Assembly (NCBI GenBank): GCA_002395065.1
Contig: DGVS01000005.1
Location: 114,687-178,686, forward strand
DNA from: Caryophanales bacterium UBA4278
GTDB lineage: Bacteria; Bacillota_I; Bacilli_A; RFN20; CAG-826
Direction of reading: 5' to 3'
DNA: 64,000 bases
This document shows positions 9,632 to 18,847 of this stretch, in pieces. Both the position numbers and the translations under genes were made by a program. The number at the start of each line of letters is the position of its first letter. Positions within the stretch are counted from its first letter, which is position 1. The notes below the pieces were generated by a model that saw only the letters and a list, made by a program, of their open reading frames with translations, made no database searches and was not told the DNA's origin.

Positions 9632-11440
9632 TTATTCATCATCAATCGAGAGAACACTCATAAATGCTTCTTGAGGAACCTCGACAGAGCCGATTGCTTT
9701 CATGCGTTTTTTGCCTTCTTTTTGTTTCTCTAAAAGCTTTCTTTTTCGAGAGATATCTCCGCCATAACATTTGGCTAAAACGTCTTTGCGCACAGCCTTA
9801 ATATCGGCACGCGCAATGACTTTGCCATTAATGGCAGCTTGGACAGGAACTTCGAATTGTTGTCGCGGAATAATTTCTTTGAGTTTACGAACAACAACTG
9901 AGCCACGTTCATAGGCATTTGTCTTATAGACAATGGTGCTTAAAGCATCGATTGTTTCTCCGTTAAGAAGAATATCCATCTTGGCCAGATTTGAAGCGTA
10001 GTAGCCACTATATTCATAGTCAAACGAAGCATAGCCTTTCGTGTATGATTTTAATTTATCAAAGAAATTGTAAACAATTTCAGCAAGTGGAAGTTCGTAT
10101 GTAATAATCATTCTTGTATCATCAAAATACTGTAAATCGTGGTAAATACCACGTCTTTCTTTGCAAAGCTCCATCACTGGACCAACATACTCCTTAGGAG
10201 TCATGATTTCAGCTTTCACAAATGGTTCTTGGATTTCCTTTATTAACGTTAAGTCTGGTAACTTAGACGGGTTATCAAGTTTAATCATATCTCCTTTTTG
10301 GAGATAAACATGATAAATAACACTTGGAGCAGTTAAGATCAGGTCTAATCCATATTCTCGTTCAAGTCTTTCCTGCACCACATCCATATGTAAAAGGCCT
10401 AAAAAGCCACATCTAAAGCCGAAACCAAGAGCTTGTGATGTTTCGGCTTCATAGACTAAAGAAGCATCGTTTAACGAGAGTTTTTCTAAAGCATCTTTTA
10501 GATCAAGATATTTTTTAGAGTCCACGGGATAAAGACCACAATAGACCATTGGGTTCATCTTCCTGTATCCAGGAAGAGGTTTTTCACAAGGTTGATCAGC
10601 GTTCGTGATCGTATCACCAGGAACGACATCTCGAATGTCTTTGATTTGTCCGGCTAAATAGCCGACCTCTCCTGCGGATAAAGAATCAACTTTAATCTCC
10701 TTTGGAGTGCGGATTCCAACTTCAGTAACTTCGTATTCTTTATTGGCGGCCATCAATCGAATCTTATCTCCGACTTTGACCGAACCATTCTTGACACAGA
10801 TTAAAACAACAACGCCACGATATGAATCGTAGTATGAATCAAAGATTAATGCTTGGAGAGGTTTATTATCATCTCCTTTAGGAGATGGAATATATTTTAC
10901 AACAGCTTCTAAGACGTCAGGCACACCAGCGCCAGTTTTTGCTGATACTTCGCATGCGTTTTCACATGAAATACCAATCCGTTTTTCGATTTCTTCTTTG
11001 ACCATTTCTGGCATAGCGCTAGGTAAATCAATCTTATTGATTACCGGAACTATTTCGAGGTTATTGTCGACGGCTAAGTAAACATTAGCAAGAGTTTGAG
11101 CTTCAACTCCTTGAGTTGCATCAACAACTAGAAGACAACCTTCACAAGCAGCTAAGGAGCGAGATACTTCGTATGTAAAGTCAACGTGTCCCGGAGTGTC
11201 GATCAAATTAAATAGATACGTTTCTCCGTTTTGCGCCTTGTATTTAATTGTGACGGCATTAAGTTTAATCGTGATTCCACGTTCTCTTTCAAGGTCCATT
11301 GAATCTAAGAATTGGTCGTGCATCTCTCGTTTAGAGATGGTTTCGGTTAATTCTAAAATTCGGTCCGCTAAAGTGGATTTACCATGGTCAATATGGGCAA
11401 TGATAGAGAAATTACGAATATGTTCACGATCAAATTTCAT
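9632..11440 (-). CDS. lepA: Elongation factor 4 (LepA)
   Basis: Ribosome-associated GTPase that back-translocates stalled ribosomes. At 602 residues it is full length. G1 is HIDHGKST, the G2 region contains RERGITIK, G3 is DTPGH, G4 is NKID and G5 is SAKTG. The LepA-specific C-terminal domain ends in SIDDE. No Shine-Dalgarno site is visible; an extended -10 (TGTTATAAT at 11453-11461) lies 12 nt before the ATG, so a very short or absent leader is possible. It lies 24 bp downstream of the nuclease-helicase gene. Confidence 0.97.
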   Translation of the reverse strand: MKFDREHIRNFSIIAHIDHGKSTLADRILELTETISKREMHDQFLDSMDLERERGITIKLNAVTIKYKAQNGETYLFNLIDTPGHVDFTYEVSRSLAACEGCLLVVDATQGVEAQTLANVYLAVDNNLEIVPVINKIDLPSAMPEMVKEEIEKRIGISCENACEVSAKTGAGVPDVLEAVVKYIPSPKGDDNKPLQALIFDSYYDSYRGVVVLICVKNGSVKVGDKIRLMAANKEYEVTEVGIRTPKEIKVDSLSAGEVGYLAGQIKDIRDVVPGDTITNADQPCEKPLPGYRKMNPMVYCGLYPVDSKKYLDLKDALEKLSLNDASLVYEAETSQALGFGFRCGFLGLLHMDVVQERLEREYGLDLILTAPSVIYHVYLQKGDMIKLDNPSKLPDLTLIKEIQEPFVKAEIMTPKEYVGPVMELCKERRGIYHDLQYFDDTRMIITYELPLAEIVYNFFDKLKSYTKGYASFDYEYSGYYASNLAKMDILLNGETIDALSTIVYKTNAYERGSVVVRKLKEIIPRQQFEVPVQAAINGKVIARADIKAVRKDVLAKCYGGDISRKRKLLEKQKEGKKRMKAIGSVEVPQEAFMSVLSIDDE

Positions 11441-11452
11441 AACAATGAGTGT

Positions 11453-11461
11453 ATTATAACA
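11453..11461 (-). promoter_or_regulatory. Extended -10 element upstream of lepA
   Basis: On the minus strand TGTTATAAT matches TGnTATAAT exactly, 12 nt before the lepA ATG. No convincing -35 was found. Confidence 0.45.
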
Positions 11462-11464
11462 ATT

Positions 11465-13804
11465 TTATTTGTTATTTCTCCAAAAATTTTCACATTCTTC
11501 TTTAAGATCTTCCAAAGAAGTAATAACGGTATAATCTTTCCATTCATTCCGGAAGAGATCACGGTAGGATTTGGTGAGATAGCGGTCATCAATTAGAAGA
11601 GCTACACCGCGGTCATTGTCGCCACGTATAACTCTTCCGACGGCCTGCATAACCTTATTCATCCCTGGATAAAGATAGGCAAAATTATAGCCTTCTTGAT
11701 CTTTTTTATTGAAATAATCTTTTATAAGATTACGTTCATAACAAATCTGTGGCATTCCAACTCCAATAACAACCACGCCAATAAGGCGGTCGCTGACAAG
11801 GTCGATTCCTTCTCCGAAAGCACCACCAACCACAGCTAGACCAACCTTTGTGCGTTTTGGATGGTCCTCGAACGCACTTAAGAAGTTCTCTTTATCGCCC
11901 TCCGTCATTTCACGGTTTTGAATAAGTAAGTCGTAATTTTCATCCTCTAATAGAGGAGCGATTCTGTCTAAGTATTCATAACTTGGAACATAAACGAAAT
12001 AATTGCCGATTTTAGAATTTAGTAATGTGTGGACATAGGAAACGACTTCTGAAAGAGTTTCTCCACGGTTTTTATATTTAACGGAAATCTTTGGCGCCAC
12101 CATCAGCTTTAAATGGCTTGGATCAAACGGAGATGGGAGTTGAAGGAAAGCATCATTTTTTGTTCCTCCAACAGATTTAATGTAATAATCACTTGGAGAG
12201 AGTGTTGCCGAAAAAATAGTTCGAGATTTGACTCTGTCAAAACTCATCTTTAAATGTTCACTTGGATCAAGACAGAAGAGATTAATTGAGAGGTCTTTTT
12301 CTCCGTTTTTTGAGACATATAAAACAAAGGAATCATCAAAGTAGTCATATAGGTGGAAGAACTTATTCAGTTCAATGGAGAAATCTTTTAGTTCATCTGT
12401 CACAAATTCATGATGAAGTCGAGAAACATCTTTACTTGCGAGTAAGAACGCTTCAATCCCATTCAGATGAGTTTGTTCTAAATAAGGAATCTCATGATCT
12501 CCAATCTCGAGTTCTTTGAACTCATTGAACATTTTGGAGATTCTTTTTAAAGCGTTCTTCATCTTTTTGTGGGTTAAACCACTTAACGAATGTTGAACCT
12601 TCTTATAAAGACGATAGTTAAGTGAAGCAGAATACATTTTTCGTCCACGTTCAATGAGGTTATGAGCCTCATCAACTAGAACGATTTTATCTGATGCGTC
12701 TTCATCGAAATATCTTTGTAAATGAACGATTGGATCGAAGAAATAGTTGTAATCGCAGATAATAATATCAGCGAACAGCGAAAGGTCTAAAGAAAATTCG
12801 AATGGACAAATAGCATAGTGTCCAGCGATTTCTTGAAGAGTAGTAAAATCAAATGTTTGGTAATTCTTTAAAGCATATTCTAGGACTTTGCGAATGTTCG
12901 TATAATAGTCTTTCGCGTATGGACATTCATCTGGATTACACGCCTTGCCCGGACAGAAGCAAATCTTTTCTTTTGCTGTGATAACAATCGGCGTTGCTTC
13001 TAATCCATGCTCTATGAGCATCCTAGAAGTTTCTAAAGCCATTTCTTTCCCAGAATTCTTTGCTGTTAGATAGAAAATTTTCTCATTTTCTTCTCCGGCA
13101 AAAGATTTTACGGATGGGTAAAGAGCAGAAATTGTTTTACCAATTCCAGTCGGAGCTTCAACAAAGAGCGTTCCGCCGTTTTGGGCCACCGCATAACAAT
13201 ACTTTGACATTTGGCGCTGTCCAAAGCGGAAATCCTCAAATGGGAATTCTAATTTAGCAGCACTTTTATTTCTTTTTACAGTGCGATCAATGATGAAACG
13301 GTAAAAATCTAAATACTCTTTGAACAATTCGTCAACATATTTTTCGAGTTCTTCTAATGAATAGCGAAACTCTTTAAAGAGTTTTGATTTATCTAATTGA
13401 TGATAATAGGTTAGTTTAATGTTAATAAAATCAAGTTTTCTTTCGTGAGCAAACATCAAGGCGTAGCACTTGGCTTGACCGAGGTGCCATTCTTTTTGGG
13501 AAAGATAATATTCATCCAAATTAACAATGGTTGATTTAATTTCTTCGAGGACATATTCTTGTCCATCAAAATAGACTCCATCAGCGCGTCCTTCTAAAAC
13601 GATATCAATTCCTTGAACATGGAATTTTTCACGAAGCGGATATTCAGCAAGATAGTTCTTGCCTTGCTTACTTTGGTGCATCGAATGCAAAAAAGTGCCT
13701 TCTTGCATCGTTTCTTGATTATAAATGCGGTTATCAATATCACCAGTACGAAGCAAAAAATCAACAAGTTGATGCACTGATAAAACTAACTCGTATTTTT
13801 CCAC
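11465..13804 (-). CDS. DinG/XPD-like Fe-S helicase with N-terminal nuclease-like domain
   Basis: A 779-residue superfamily 2 helicase. The N-terminal 150 residues look like a PD-(D/E)XK nuclease of the Cas4/RecB type (EGRADGVYFDGQ, then VLEEIKST). Helicase motif I is EAPTGIGKTISA. An iron-sulphur cluster is suggested by four cysteines in CFCPGKACNPDEC. Motif II is LVDEAHNL and motif VI is QAVGRVIRGDNDRG. It probably unwinds DNA with 5'-to-3' polarity in repair or replication-fork processing, as XPD/DinG proteins do; the substrate is not known here. The start is GTG at 13804, with TATAAT 6 nt upstream and no ribosome-binding site, so the mRNA is probably leaderless. Confidence 0.88.
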   Translation of the reverse strand: MEKYELVLSVHQLVDFLLRTGDIDNRIYNQETMQEGTFLHSMHQSKQGKNYLAEYPLREKFHVQGIDIVLEGRADGVYFDGQEYVLEEIKSTIVNLDEYYLSQKEWHLGQAKCYALMFAHERKLDFINIKLTYYHQLDKSKLFKEFRYSLEELEKYVDELFKEYLDFYRFIIDRTVKRNKSAAKLEFPFEDFRFGQRQMSKYCYAVAQNGGTLFVEAPTGIGKTISALYPSVKSFAGEENEKIFYLTAKNSGKEMALETSRMLIEHGLEATPIVITAKEKICFCPGKACNPDECPYAKDYYTNIRKVLEYALKNYQTFDFTTLQEIAGHYAICPFEFSLDLSLFADIIICDYNYFFDPIVHLQRYFDEDASDKIVLVDEAHNLIERGRKMYSASLNYRLYKKVQHSLSGLTHKKMKNALKRISKMFNEFKELEIGDHEIPYLEQTHLNGIEAFLLASKDVSRLHHEFVTDELKDFSIELNKFFHLYDYFDDSFVLYVSKNGEKDLSINLFCLDPSEHLKMSFDRVKSRTIFSATLSPSDYYIKSVGGTKNDAFLQLPSPFDPSHLKLMVAPKISVKYKNRGETLSEVVSYVHTLLNSKIGNYFVYVPSYEYLDRIAPLLEDENYDLLIQNREMTEGDKENFLSAFEDHPKRTKVGLAVVGGAFGEGIDLVSDRLIGVVVIGVGMPQICYERNLIKDYFNKKDQEGYNFAYLYPGMNKVMQAVGRVIRGDNDRGVALLIDDRYLTKSYRDLFRNEWKDYTVITSLEDLKEECENFWRNNK

Positions 13805-13810
13805 GATTAG

Positions 13811-13819
13811 ATTATAACA
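13811..13819 (-). promoter_or_regulatory. Extended -10 directly before the nuclease-helicase start
   Basis: TGTTATAAT on the minus strand, followed by CTAATC and the GTG start. It adjoins the T-run of the fmt terminator, so one gene's terminator is followed directly by the next gene's promoter. Confidence 0.6.
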
Positions 13820-13844
13820 AAAAAGGCCTTAGATAAGACCTTTT
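13817..13844 (-). terminator. Terminator of fmt
   Basis: On the minus strand AAAAGGTCTT-ATCT-AAGGCCTTTT followed by T-residues. The stem begins at the fmt stop codon. Confidence 0.8.
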
Positions 13845-14778
13845 ATTGAAGAATTTTCTTATCAAGTTTGGCGTTGCCATTTGCAAAAGAGACGCCATCG
13901 GTTTTCTTTTTTCCTTCTAGTTGAAGTTGGTTAACCTTAATAATTCCATTATTTAACTGGATAAATGTCCCTTTTTTGATGATTAGTTGACCAGTTTTGT
14001 ATTTAACATCATCTGAATAAGGCTCAACGTGGTAAAGTTTTAATTTTTTACCATCTACTATAACGTATGCGCCAGGCATTTCGCTTAAAGCATGAACATA
14101 ACGAATAAATTCGTTAACACACATCTCTAAATGGACATGTTCATCTTCTGAATGAATCTTGTTAGCGAATGTTACTTCATCTTCGTTTTGTTCTTCGCCT
14201 TCAAGTTCTCCGTTTAAATACGCAATCAAGTTATCGCGAATAAGTTTCACTGAACACTCGACAATTTTTTGTTGCATGGAGGTCATTGTGTCCTCGTCAG
14301 TAATTGGGCAAGTTTCTTTAGCATACATTTTGCCAGCATCCATCTCATCAACCATTTCCATTAAGGTCACACCAGTTTGTTGATCGCCGTTCATAATGGC
14401 TCTTTGAATTGGTGCTGCTCCGCGATAACTTGGTAAAAGGGAAGCGTGGAGGTTTAGACAGCCATATTTTGGAAGAACAATTAGTTCATGAGGGATGATT
14501 TGGCCATAGGCCATTGATAAAATTAGATCCGGTTTTAAGTCTTTGACGAATTCGAAATCTTTACGAATTCTATGCGGCTGAAACACTGGAATATTGTGGG
14601 CTTGAGCAACCTGTTTTGTCGGGACTGGTTCAAGCTCTTTTTTACGCCCGACTGGTTTATCCTCTTGGGCAATAACCCCAACAATGTTAAAGCCATCTTG
14701 AATCATTGTTTCAAGAACTTGGGCACTAAAACGAGGAGTACCCATGTATACAATTCGATATTCGTTAATTAGTTTCAT
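13843..14778 (-). CDS. fmt: Methionyl-tRNA formyltransferase
   Basis: Formylates initiator Met-tRNA with 10-formyl-THF. The 311-residue protein has the formyltransferase core: IVYMGTPRFSAQVLE at the N-terminus and LNLHASLLPSYRGAAPIQ with the catalytic Asn-His pair, then VTLMEMVDEMDAG. The C-terminal OB-fold domain contains IHSEDEHVHL. The usual neighbour def is not in the window. No ribosome-binding site: TATAAT lies 7 nt before the ATG with TTGTAA 17 nt further upstream, so a leaderless mRNA is likely. Confidence 0.96.
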   Translation of the reverse strand: MKLINEYRIVYMGTPRFSAQVLETMIQDGFNIVGVIAQEDKPVGRKKELEPVPTKQVAQAHNIPVFQPHRIRKDFEFVKDLKPDLILSMAYGQIIPHELIVLPKYGCLNLHASLLPSYRGAAPIQRAIMNGDQQTGVTLMEMVDEMDAGKMYAKETCPITDEDTMTSMQQKIVECSVKLIRDNLIAYLNGELEGEEQNEDEVTFANKIHSEDEHVHLEMCVNEFIRYVHALSEMPGAYVIVDGKKLKLYHVEPYSDDVKYKTGQLIIKKGTFIQLNNGIIKVNQLQLEGKKKTDGVSFANGNAKLDKKILQ

Positions 14779-14785
14779 GAGTTCA

Positions 14786-14814
14786 ATTATATTGATTTAG
14801 TAAATGATTTACAA
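14786..14814 (-). promoter_or_regulatory. Promoter of fmt, leaderless arrangement
   Basis: Minus-strand TTGTAA (14814-14809), 17-nt spacer, TATAAT (14791-14786), then 7 nt to the ATG at 14778. Confidence 0.65.
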
Positions 14815-14836
14815 TCATACATGATAGAAAAAATAG

Positions 14837-14865
14837 TTGTTAGTTTATCTTAAGTTTGCTAAACT
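14837..14865 (+). promoter_or_regulatory. Candidate promoter of rpsT
   Basis: TTGTTA, 17-nt spacer, TAAACT. Each hexamer matches the consensus at 4 of 6 positions. The gene starts 31 nt downstream with a good ribosome-binding site, leaving room for a short leader. Confidence 0.4.
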
Positions 14866-14895
14866 TATGTGCGAATCTTTTATAGGAGATAACAA

Positions 14896-15159
14896 ATGGC
14901 ACAAATTAAGTCACAAATTAAACGTATTGAAACAAATGAACGCAGCCGTCAACGCAATGTCGCTGTCCGTAGTCGTATCGCTACCGAAAGCAAGAAAGTC
15001 GTTGCTCTTGTTGAAAAGAAAGATGTCGAAGCAGCAAAGAAACAACTTGTTGTTGCTTGCAAATTAATCGACAAATCTGTTACAGCTGGAGTTTATGCTC
15101 GTAATACAGCTGCACGCAAAAAATCATATCTTCAACGTTTAGTTAACTCAGTTAAATAA
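14896..15159 (+). CDS. rpsT: 30S ribosomal protein S20
   Basis: Primary-binding protein of the small subunit that contacts 16S rRNA. The 87-residue basic helical protein begins MAQIKSQIKRIETNERSR and ends RLVNSVK, typical of S20. TAGGAGATAACAA precedes the ATG. It is the only plus-strand gene in the first 32 kb and converges with holA with only 4 bp between stop codons. This rpsT/holA head-on arrangement is standard in Bacilli. Confidence 0.97.
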   Translation: MAQIKSQIKRIETNERSRQRNVAVRSRIATESKKVVALVEKKDVEAAKKQLVVACKLIDKSVTAGVYARNTAARKKSYLQRLVNSVK

Positions 15160-15163
15160 AAGA

Positions 15164-16114
15164 TTAGTTTGGAAAATTGATTAGAAATAATTCAAATCCA
15201 TAGAAGCGGTCAATCTGGCCGCTTTTTATGTTGTAATCGAGTTGATATAGGTCATCAAGAGCGTGAGCAATCATCGTTCTTGAAAGATAACGTGAATTAT
15301 TTAAAGCGATCTTAACACGAATCTCGCTAACGCCAAGTTGCTTTGCAATCTGCCCTTTTTCGAGACCTTTTTCGTCTAAAAAGCAGACTTCAGAAATAAA
15401 ACGGAACTGTGTCCCAAGCATTGGAATCAAAGTGTCCGTGGCTCTCGATCCAAGCTTTTGTAGATCACGGAAAATTGATAATGCTGTTGCGTTGTCTCCA
15501 CGCATTAATGCGTTAGAGATTTGAAACACATCATCTTCGAGAGGTTTATTCATCATTAAGCAGACATCCGCTACCGTAATTTTGTCTTTATATAGAACTA
15601 GTTTTTGAGCTTCATTCATGAAGCGATATAAATCTCCATCAACTCTTGAAGCGAGTTCGCTAACTGCGGCGGGTTCAATTTCGACGTTTTGATCCTTAAA
15701 ATACTTTTTAATATAGACTGGCCAATCTTCTTTTTTGAGATTAACAAAATTAAAGATTTGTCCCTTTTCTTTAACCTCTTGAACAAGTGGTAATTTATCA
15801 TCGATTGTTGAACTACGATGAATGAGAATTAAATCGATTTCATCGGAAGAATTTTGAATTAATTTGGTAAAGATTTCTCTTAATTCTTTGTTTCCACCAT
15901 TACCTAAAAATGTACAGTGATCAACGACGATAGCTTTTCTTTCATATCCTAAAGGAAGAAGTTCGGCTTCGGCTTCAATTTCATGAGGATCTGTTTCATC
16001 TAAGTCAAACTTCACCACATTAAAATTATCTGGTTGTCCTAAACGTTCTTTTAGGATTTTCGATAATCGCTTTTTGATCATCGGAAATTGTTCGCCATAG
16101 AGAATGTAATTCAT
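15164..16114 (-). CDS. holA: DNA polymerase III delta subunit
   Basis: Clamp-loader subunit that opens the beta clamp. At 316 residues it has the Firmicutes HolA length and pattern: an N-terminal AAA-like domain (MNYILYGEQ, PLGYERKAIVVDH, LILIHRSSTIDDK, ASRVDGDLYRFMNEAQKL) and the C-terminal collar domain (ISNALMRGDNATALSIFRDLQKLG, LDYNIKSGQIDRFYGFELFL). No Shine-Dalgarno site; TATAAT lies 7 nt before the ATG. The promoter overlaps the end of comEC, so holA can be expressed apart from competence genes. Confidence 0.93.
   Translation of the reverse strand: MNYILYGEQFPMIKKRLSKILKERLGQPDNFNVVKFDLDETDPHEIEAEAELLPLGYERKAIVVDHCTFLGNGGNKELREIFTKLIQNSSDEIDLILIHRSSTIDDKLPLVQEVKEKGQIFNFVNLKKEDWPVYIKKYFKDQNVEIEPAAVSELASRVDGDLYRFMNEAQKLVLYKDKITVADVCLMMNKPLEDDVFQISNALMRGDNATALSIFRDLQKLGSRATDTLIPMLGTQFRFISEVCFLDEKGLEKGQIAKQLGVSEIRVKIALNNSRYLSRTMIAHALDDLYQLDYNIKSGQIDRFYGFELFLINFPN
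15204..15227 (+). terminator. rpsT terminator inside the holA coding sequence
   Basis: AAGCGGTC-AATCT-GGCCGCTT followed by TTT on the plus strand. It lies 45 bp past the rpsT stop, within the last codons of holA, which encode the segment GQIDRFYG. Confidence 0.75.
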
Positions 16115-16121
16115 GTTTCAA

Positions 16122-16127
16122 ATTATA
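16122..16127 (-). promoter_or_regulatory. -10 box of holA, leaderless arrangement
   Basis: TATAAT on the minus strand, 7 nt before the holA ATG and just outside the comEC stop codon. The -35 region (TTATCT at 17 nt) is weak. Confidence 0.55.
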
Positions 16128-16129
16128 CA

Positions 16130-18154
16130 CTAGTATCGAAAATAAGATAAGTAAGAAATCGTCCCTTCTATATCCGTTCGACGTATTTTAACGTCGTATC
16201 GATATAAAACATCTAAAACTTCTTGGTTTGGATGACCAAATTTATTGTTTCTACCACAGGAAATAACTGCCTCTTTAGGCTGGACTTGATTAATAAAGGA
16301 TTCGTCGCTAGATGTTTTTGAACCGTGATGGCCCACTTTTAAAATATCACATTTTAGATTTGGATTATCTTTGATAATCTGTTTTTCAATTTCTTTAGGA
16401 GCATCACCCATAAAAAGATATTTTTGATCCATAAAATCCATGTATAAAACTAATGAAGACATATTCTCATCTTTCGCTTCATAATGATTCAAATTCTCTA
16501 AATGAATGTTTCCCACATCAAACGGGAAATCATCATTACTTTTTAGATAGGTTTTAACTTTAAAATTCTTTATCAGAGAATCGGCGGCACCGGAGTGGTC
16601 AAAATCTTCGTGTGTCGTAATTAGTGCATCGAGGTGATAAATTTGTTTTTTATTCATAAACGGAATCAATGTTTCTTTGGCCATATCGAAGTTTAGGACT
16701 CCACCAGTATCAATCATTACCGCATGGAAATGATCTTGAATAATGATGGAGTCCCCTTGACCTACGTTTACAAAGTAAACACCACTAACAATTGAGGGTT
16801 GGATTGGCATAATACCAATTAATAAAAGAAAGGAAGTTAATAACAAAATTAGCCGACAATGTTTATAGCGTTTAGCTTCAAAGAAATAGAGGGCGATTAA
16901 ACCAAAAATATAAAAGAGAGAAATATAAATGAATCCAAAATCAGAAAACGGAATAGTTAGGTTGATTTTTTGGTAGAACCGCAAGCATTCATAAATGAAA
17001 TTGCCTAAAAAATTAATTAAAGGCGATAAAGGTAGGCCAAGCACACCCAAAAATGAAAGAAAAATAAAAAGTTCATTTATTGGGATTAGTGCCATTTGTT
17101 CGAAAAATGTTAATAAATGTAACTGACCACTTCGAAACATAAAAGCCGGTTGAATAAACAAATAAACCAAGATAGGTGTCACAAGACGCGATCTTATAGA
17201 CATCTTTGTTCTGTATGATATACGGAAAAAGTAAAGGAATGTCGTTAAAGATAAACCGATTAGATAACCGACATCAAACGCCCAATAAGGATTAAGTATC
17301 AAGAGCAAAAGATGAGTTATGGAATTTTTAGAAAGGAAGCTACCTCTTGGTCTAATACCTTCTCCTTTTGGAGGTAAGTTTAGTAAATTAACTAAAAAGA
17401 CACGTAGGACACCTATCTTAGGAAAGGAAAAGACAACATATGGAGATAGGATAAGTAAAGATAATAGATGGGATTCACGTTCTTCAAATTTTATATAAAT
17501 AACCTTCTTTAGTAAGCGGAAGAAAAACGAGAAATAGATGCCTGTCGTTGACAATAAAAATATTAGATAAATATCTTCTGCAACTTGAACAACACTACTA
17601 CTATAATCTTTCGTATTAAAGACCATTGCATCCACAAGCGGAGCGGCATTTCCATTCAGCTTTTGTAAGGCTTTTTTCCTAAGATTTGTTAGGCGAAATG
17701 GATTATGAAAAGAAGTATGAATATTTTTAGCACTGATTCCTCTTGAAACGCCTTTCCTTGAAAGATATTCATTAAAATCACTTTGTGATTCGTATGTTGT
17801 GAATGAATTCGTCGCTACTTCACCACTAACTATGAGAAAATCTCCGACTTCACGTTCATTGTCTTTTTCATAGACATAGAAACGCTCGCCATGGCTATAC
17901 AAGAGGAAGTAATTTTGCTTACTAGAAATGACTACTCCACTATATGTTTGATCTGGGCTATTATACGATCGTGGTATGTTGCTAAAGAGTGCTCCGATAA
18001 GGAATAACGATAGAAAAAGAGCGCTCTTTTTTAAACCAAACCGATAGATGATAAAGATGACAAAGAGCAGTGTTAGTACAAGACTAACGATTAGGTTATC
18101 TTTTAAAAAATGAAGACCTAAGATTAGAGAGATCAGCGCAAAAAGATATCTCAT
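16130..18154 (-). CDS. comEC: ComEC/Rec2 competence DNA channel
   Basis: Membrane channel that passes single-stranded DNA into the cytoplasm during transformation. At 674 residues it has two N-terminal membrane segments, an OB-like region, a multi-pass competence domain (about 200-440) and a C-terminal metallo-beta-lactamase-like domain with GQGDSIIIQ, IDTGG, TTHEDFDHSG and VGHHGSKTSS. The competence motif usually containing SGLH reads TGIYF, a divergent form. It overlaps comEA by 4 bp (ATGA), so the two are translationally coupled. Confidence 0.93.
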   Translation of the reverse strand: MRYLFALISLILGLHFLKDNLIVSLVLTLLFVIFIIYRFGLKKSALFLSLFLIGALFSNIPRSYNSPDQTYSGVVISSKQNYFLLYSHGERFYVYEKDNEREVGDFLIVSGEVATNSFTTYESQSDFNEYLSRKGVSRGISAKNIHTSFHNPFRLTNLRKKALQKLNGNAAPLVDAMVFNTKDYSSSVVQVAEDIYLIFLLSTTGIYFSFFFRLLKKVIYIKFEERESHLLSLLILSPYVVFSFPKIGVLRVFLVNLLNLPPKGEGIRPRGSFLSKNSITHLLLLILNPYWAFDVGYLIGLSLTTFLYFFRISYRTKMSIRSRLVTPILVYLFIQPAFMFRSGQLHLLTFFEQMALIPINELFIFLSFLGVLGLPLSPLINFLGNFIYECLRFYQKINLTIPFSDFGFIYISLFYIFGLIALYFFEAKRYKHCRLILLLTSFLLLIGIMPIQPSIVSGVYFVNVGQGDSIIIQDHFHAVMIDTGGVLNFDMAKETLIPFMNKKQIYHLDALITTHEDFDHSGAADSLIKNFKVKTYLKSNDDFPFDVGNIHLENLNHYEAKDENMSSLVLYMDFMDQKYLFMGDAPKEIEKQIIKDNPNLKCDILKVGHHGSKTSSDESFINQVQPKEAVISCGRNNKFGHPNQEVLDVLYRYDVKIRRTDIEGTISYLSYFRY

Positions 18155-18696
18155 TCGTCACGCAAACGAATGATGTTTTTGAGCTTCTCAAAAGTGGCGT
18201 TACCGATGCCGGAAACATTCTTAATGTCTTCAATACGTCTAAAAGTGTTTCCGCTCTGTCGGTAAGACACAATAGCTTTCGCAATTGCTGTCCCAATTCC
18301 GCCAACTTTTTTCATTTCCTCTTCTGAGGCTGTGTTGACGTTAAATTTTACGATTGGATCAGTCGCGCAAATACTATCCGTTTTGTATTTTGGAGCAATA
18401 TAGAACTCCAGGCCTTGCTGTAACACATAAGATGTATCGTAAGCTAGTCCATCAGCGTTACTCGTTTCCCCTGACGCATAAGAGATTAAATCACCCAAAG
18501 TAGAATTGAGATCACACTTATACGTGCCCGGACGTCCAACTTCTCCAGAAATACGGCACGAAATTGTTTTTGAATCGTCACTGACCAAAGTTGTTGGGGC
18601 GTTTCCGCCAGCTGTCTCTTGTGTCGGATCAATGGCTTTAAACACTAAAATACCAACAACTGTGAGAGCAACAATCGCAATAATAATTTTGACCAT
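18151..18696 (-). CDS. comEA: Competence protein ComEA
   Basis: Membrane-anchored DNA receptor. The 181 residues comprise an N-terminal anchor (VKIIIAIVALTVVGILVF), an SLBB-like segment (SCRISGEVGRPGTYKC) and a C-terminal double helix-hairpin-helix (VNTASEEEMKKVGGIGTA and IEDIKNVSGIGNATFEKL) that binds DNA. AAGGAGG precedes the ATG at good spacing. comEA-comEC is the conserved competence pair; no type IV pilus genes are in this window. Confidence 0.94.
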   Translation of the reverse strand: MVKIIIAIVALTVVGILVFKAIDPTQETAGGNAPTTLVSDDSKTISCRISGEVGRPGTYKCDLNSTLGDLISYASGETSNADGLAYDTSYVLQQGLEFYIAPKYKTDSICATDPIVKFNVNTASEEEMKKVGGIGTAIAKAIVSYRQSGNTFRRIEDIKNVSGIGNATFEKLKNIIRLRDE

Positions 18697-18801
18697 AGTT
18701 GTCCACCTCCTTACATATATCTTTATCGAGTTTTTTTGACCAAATTTTTCACACGATTTTTCTTAAAATAATTTTATATATAAAATTTTTTTAAAAAATT
18801 T

Positions 18802-18825
18802 AAAAAAAGAGAGGAAACCCTCTCT
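18802..18825 (-). terminator. Terminator of valS
   Basis: AGAGAGG-GTTT-CCTCTCT followed by seven T on the minus strand, about 22 bp after the valS stop. Confidence 0.85.
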
Positions 18826-18847
18826 AATTCCCACTTTTAAGGTGGAT

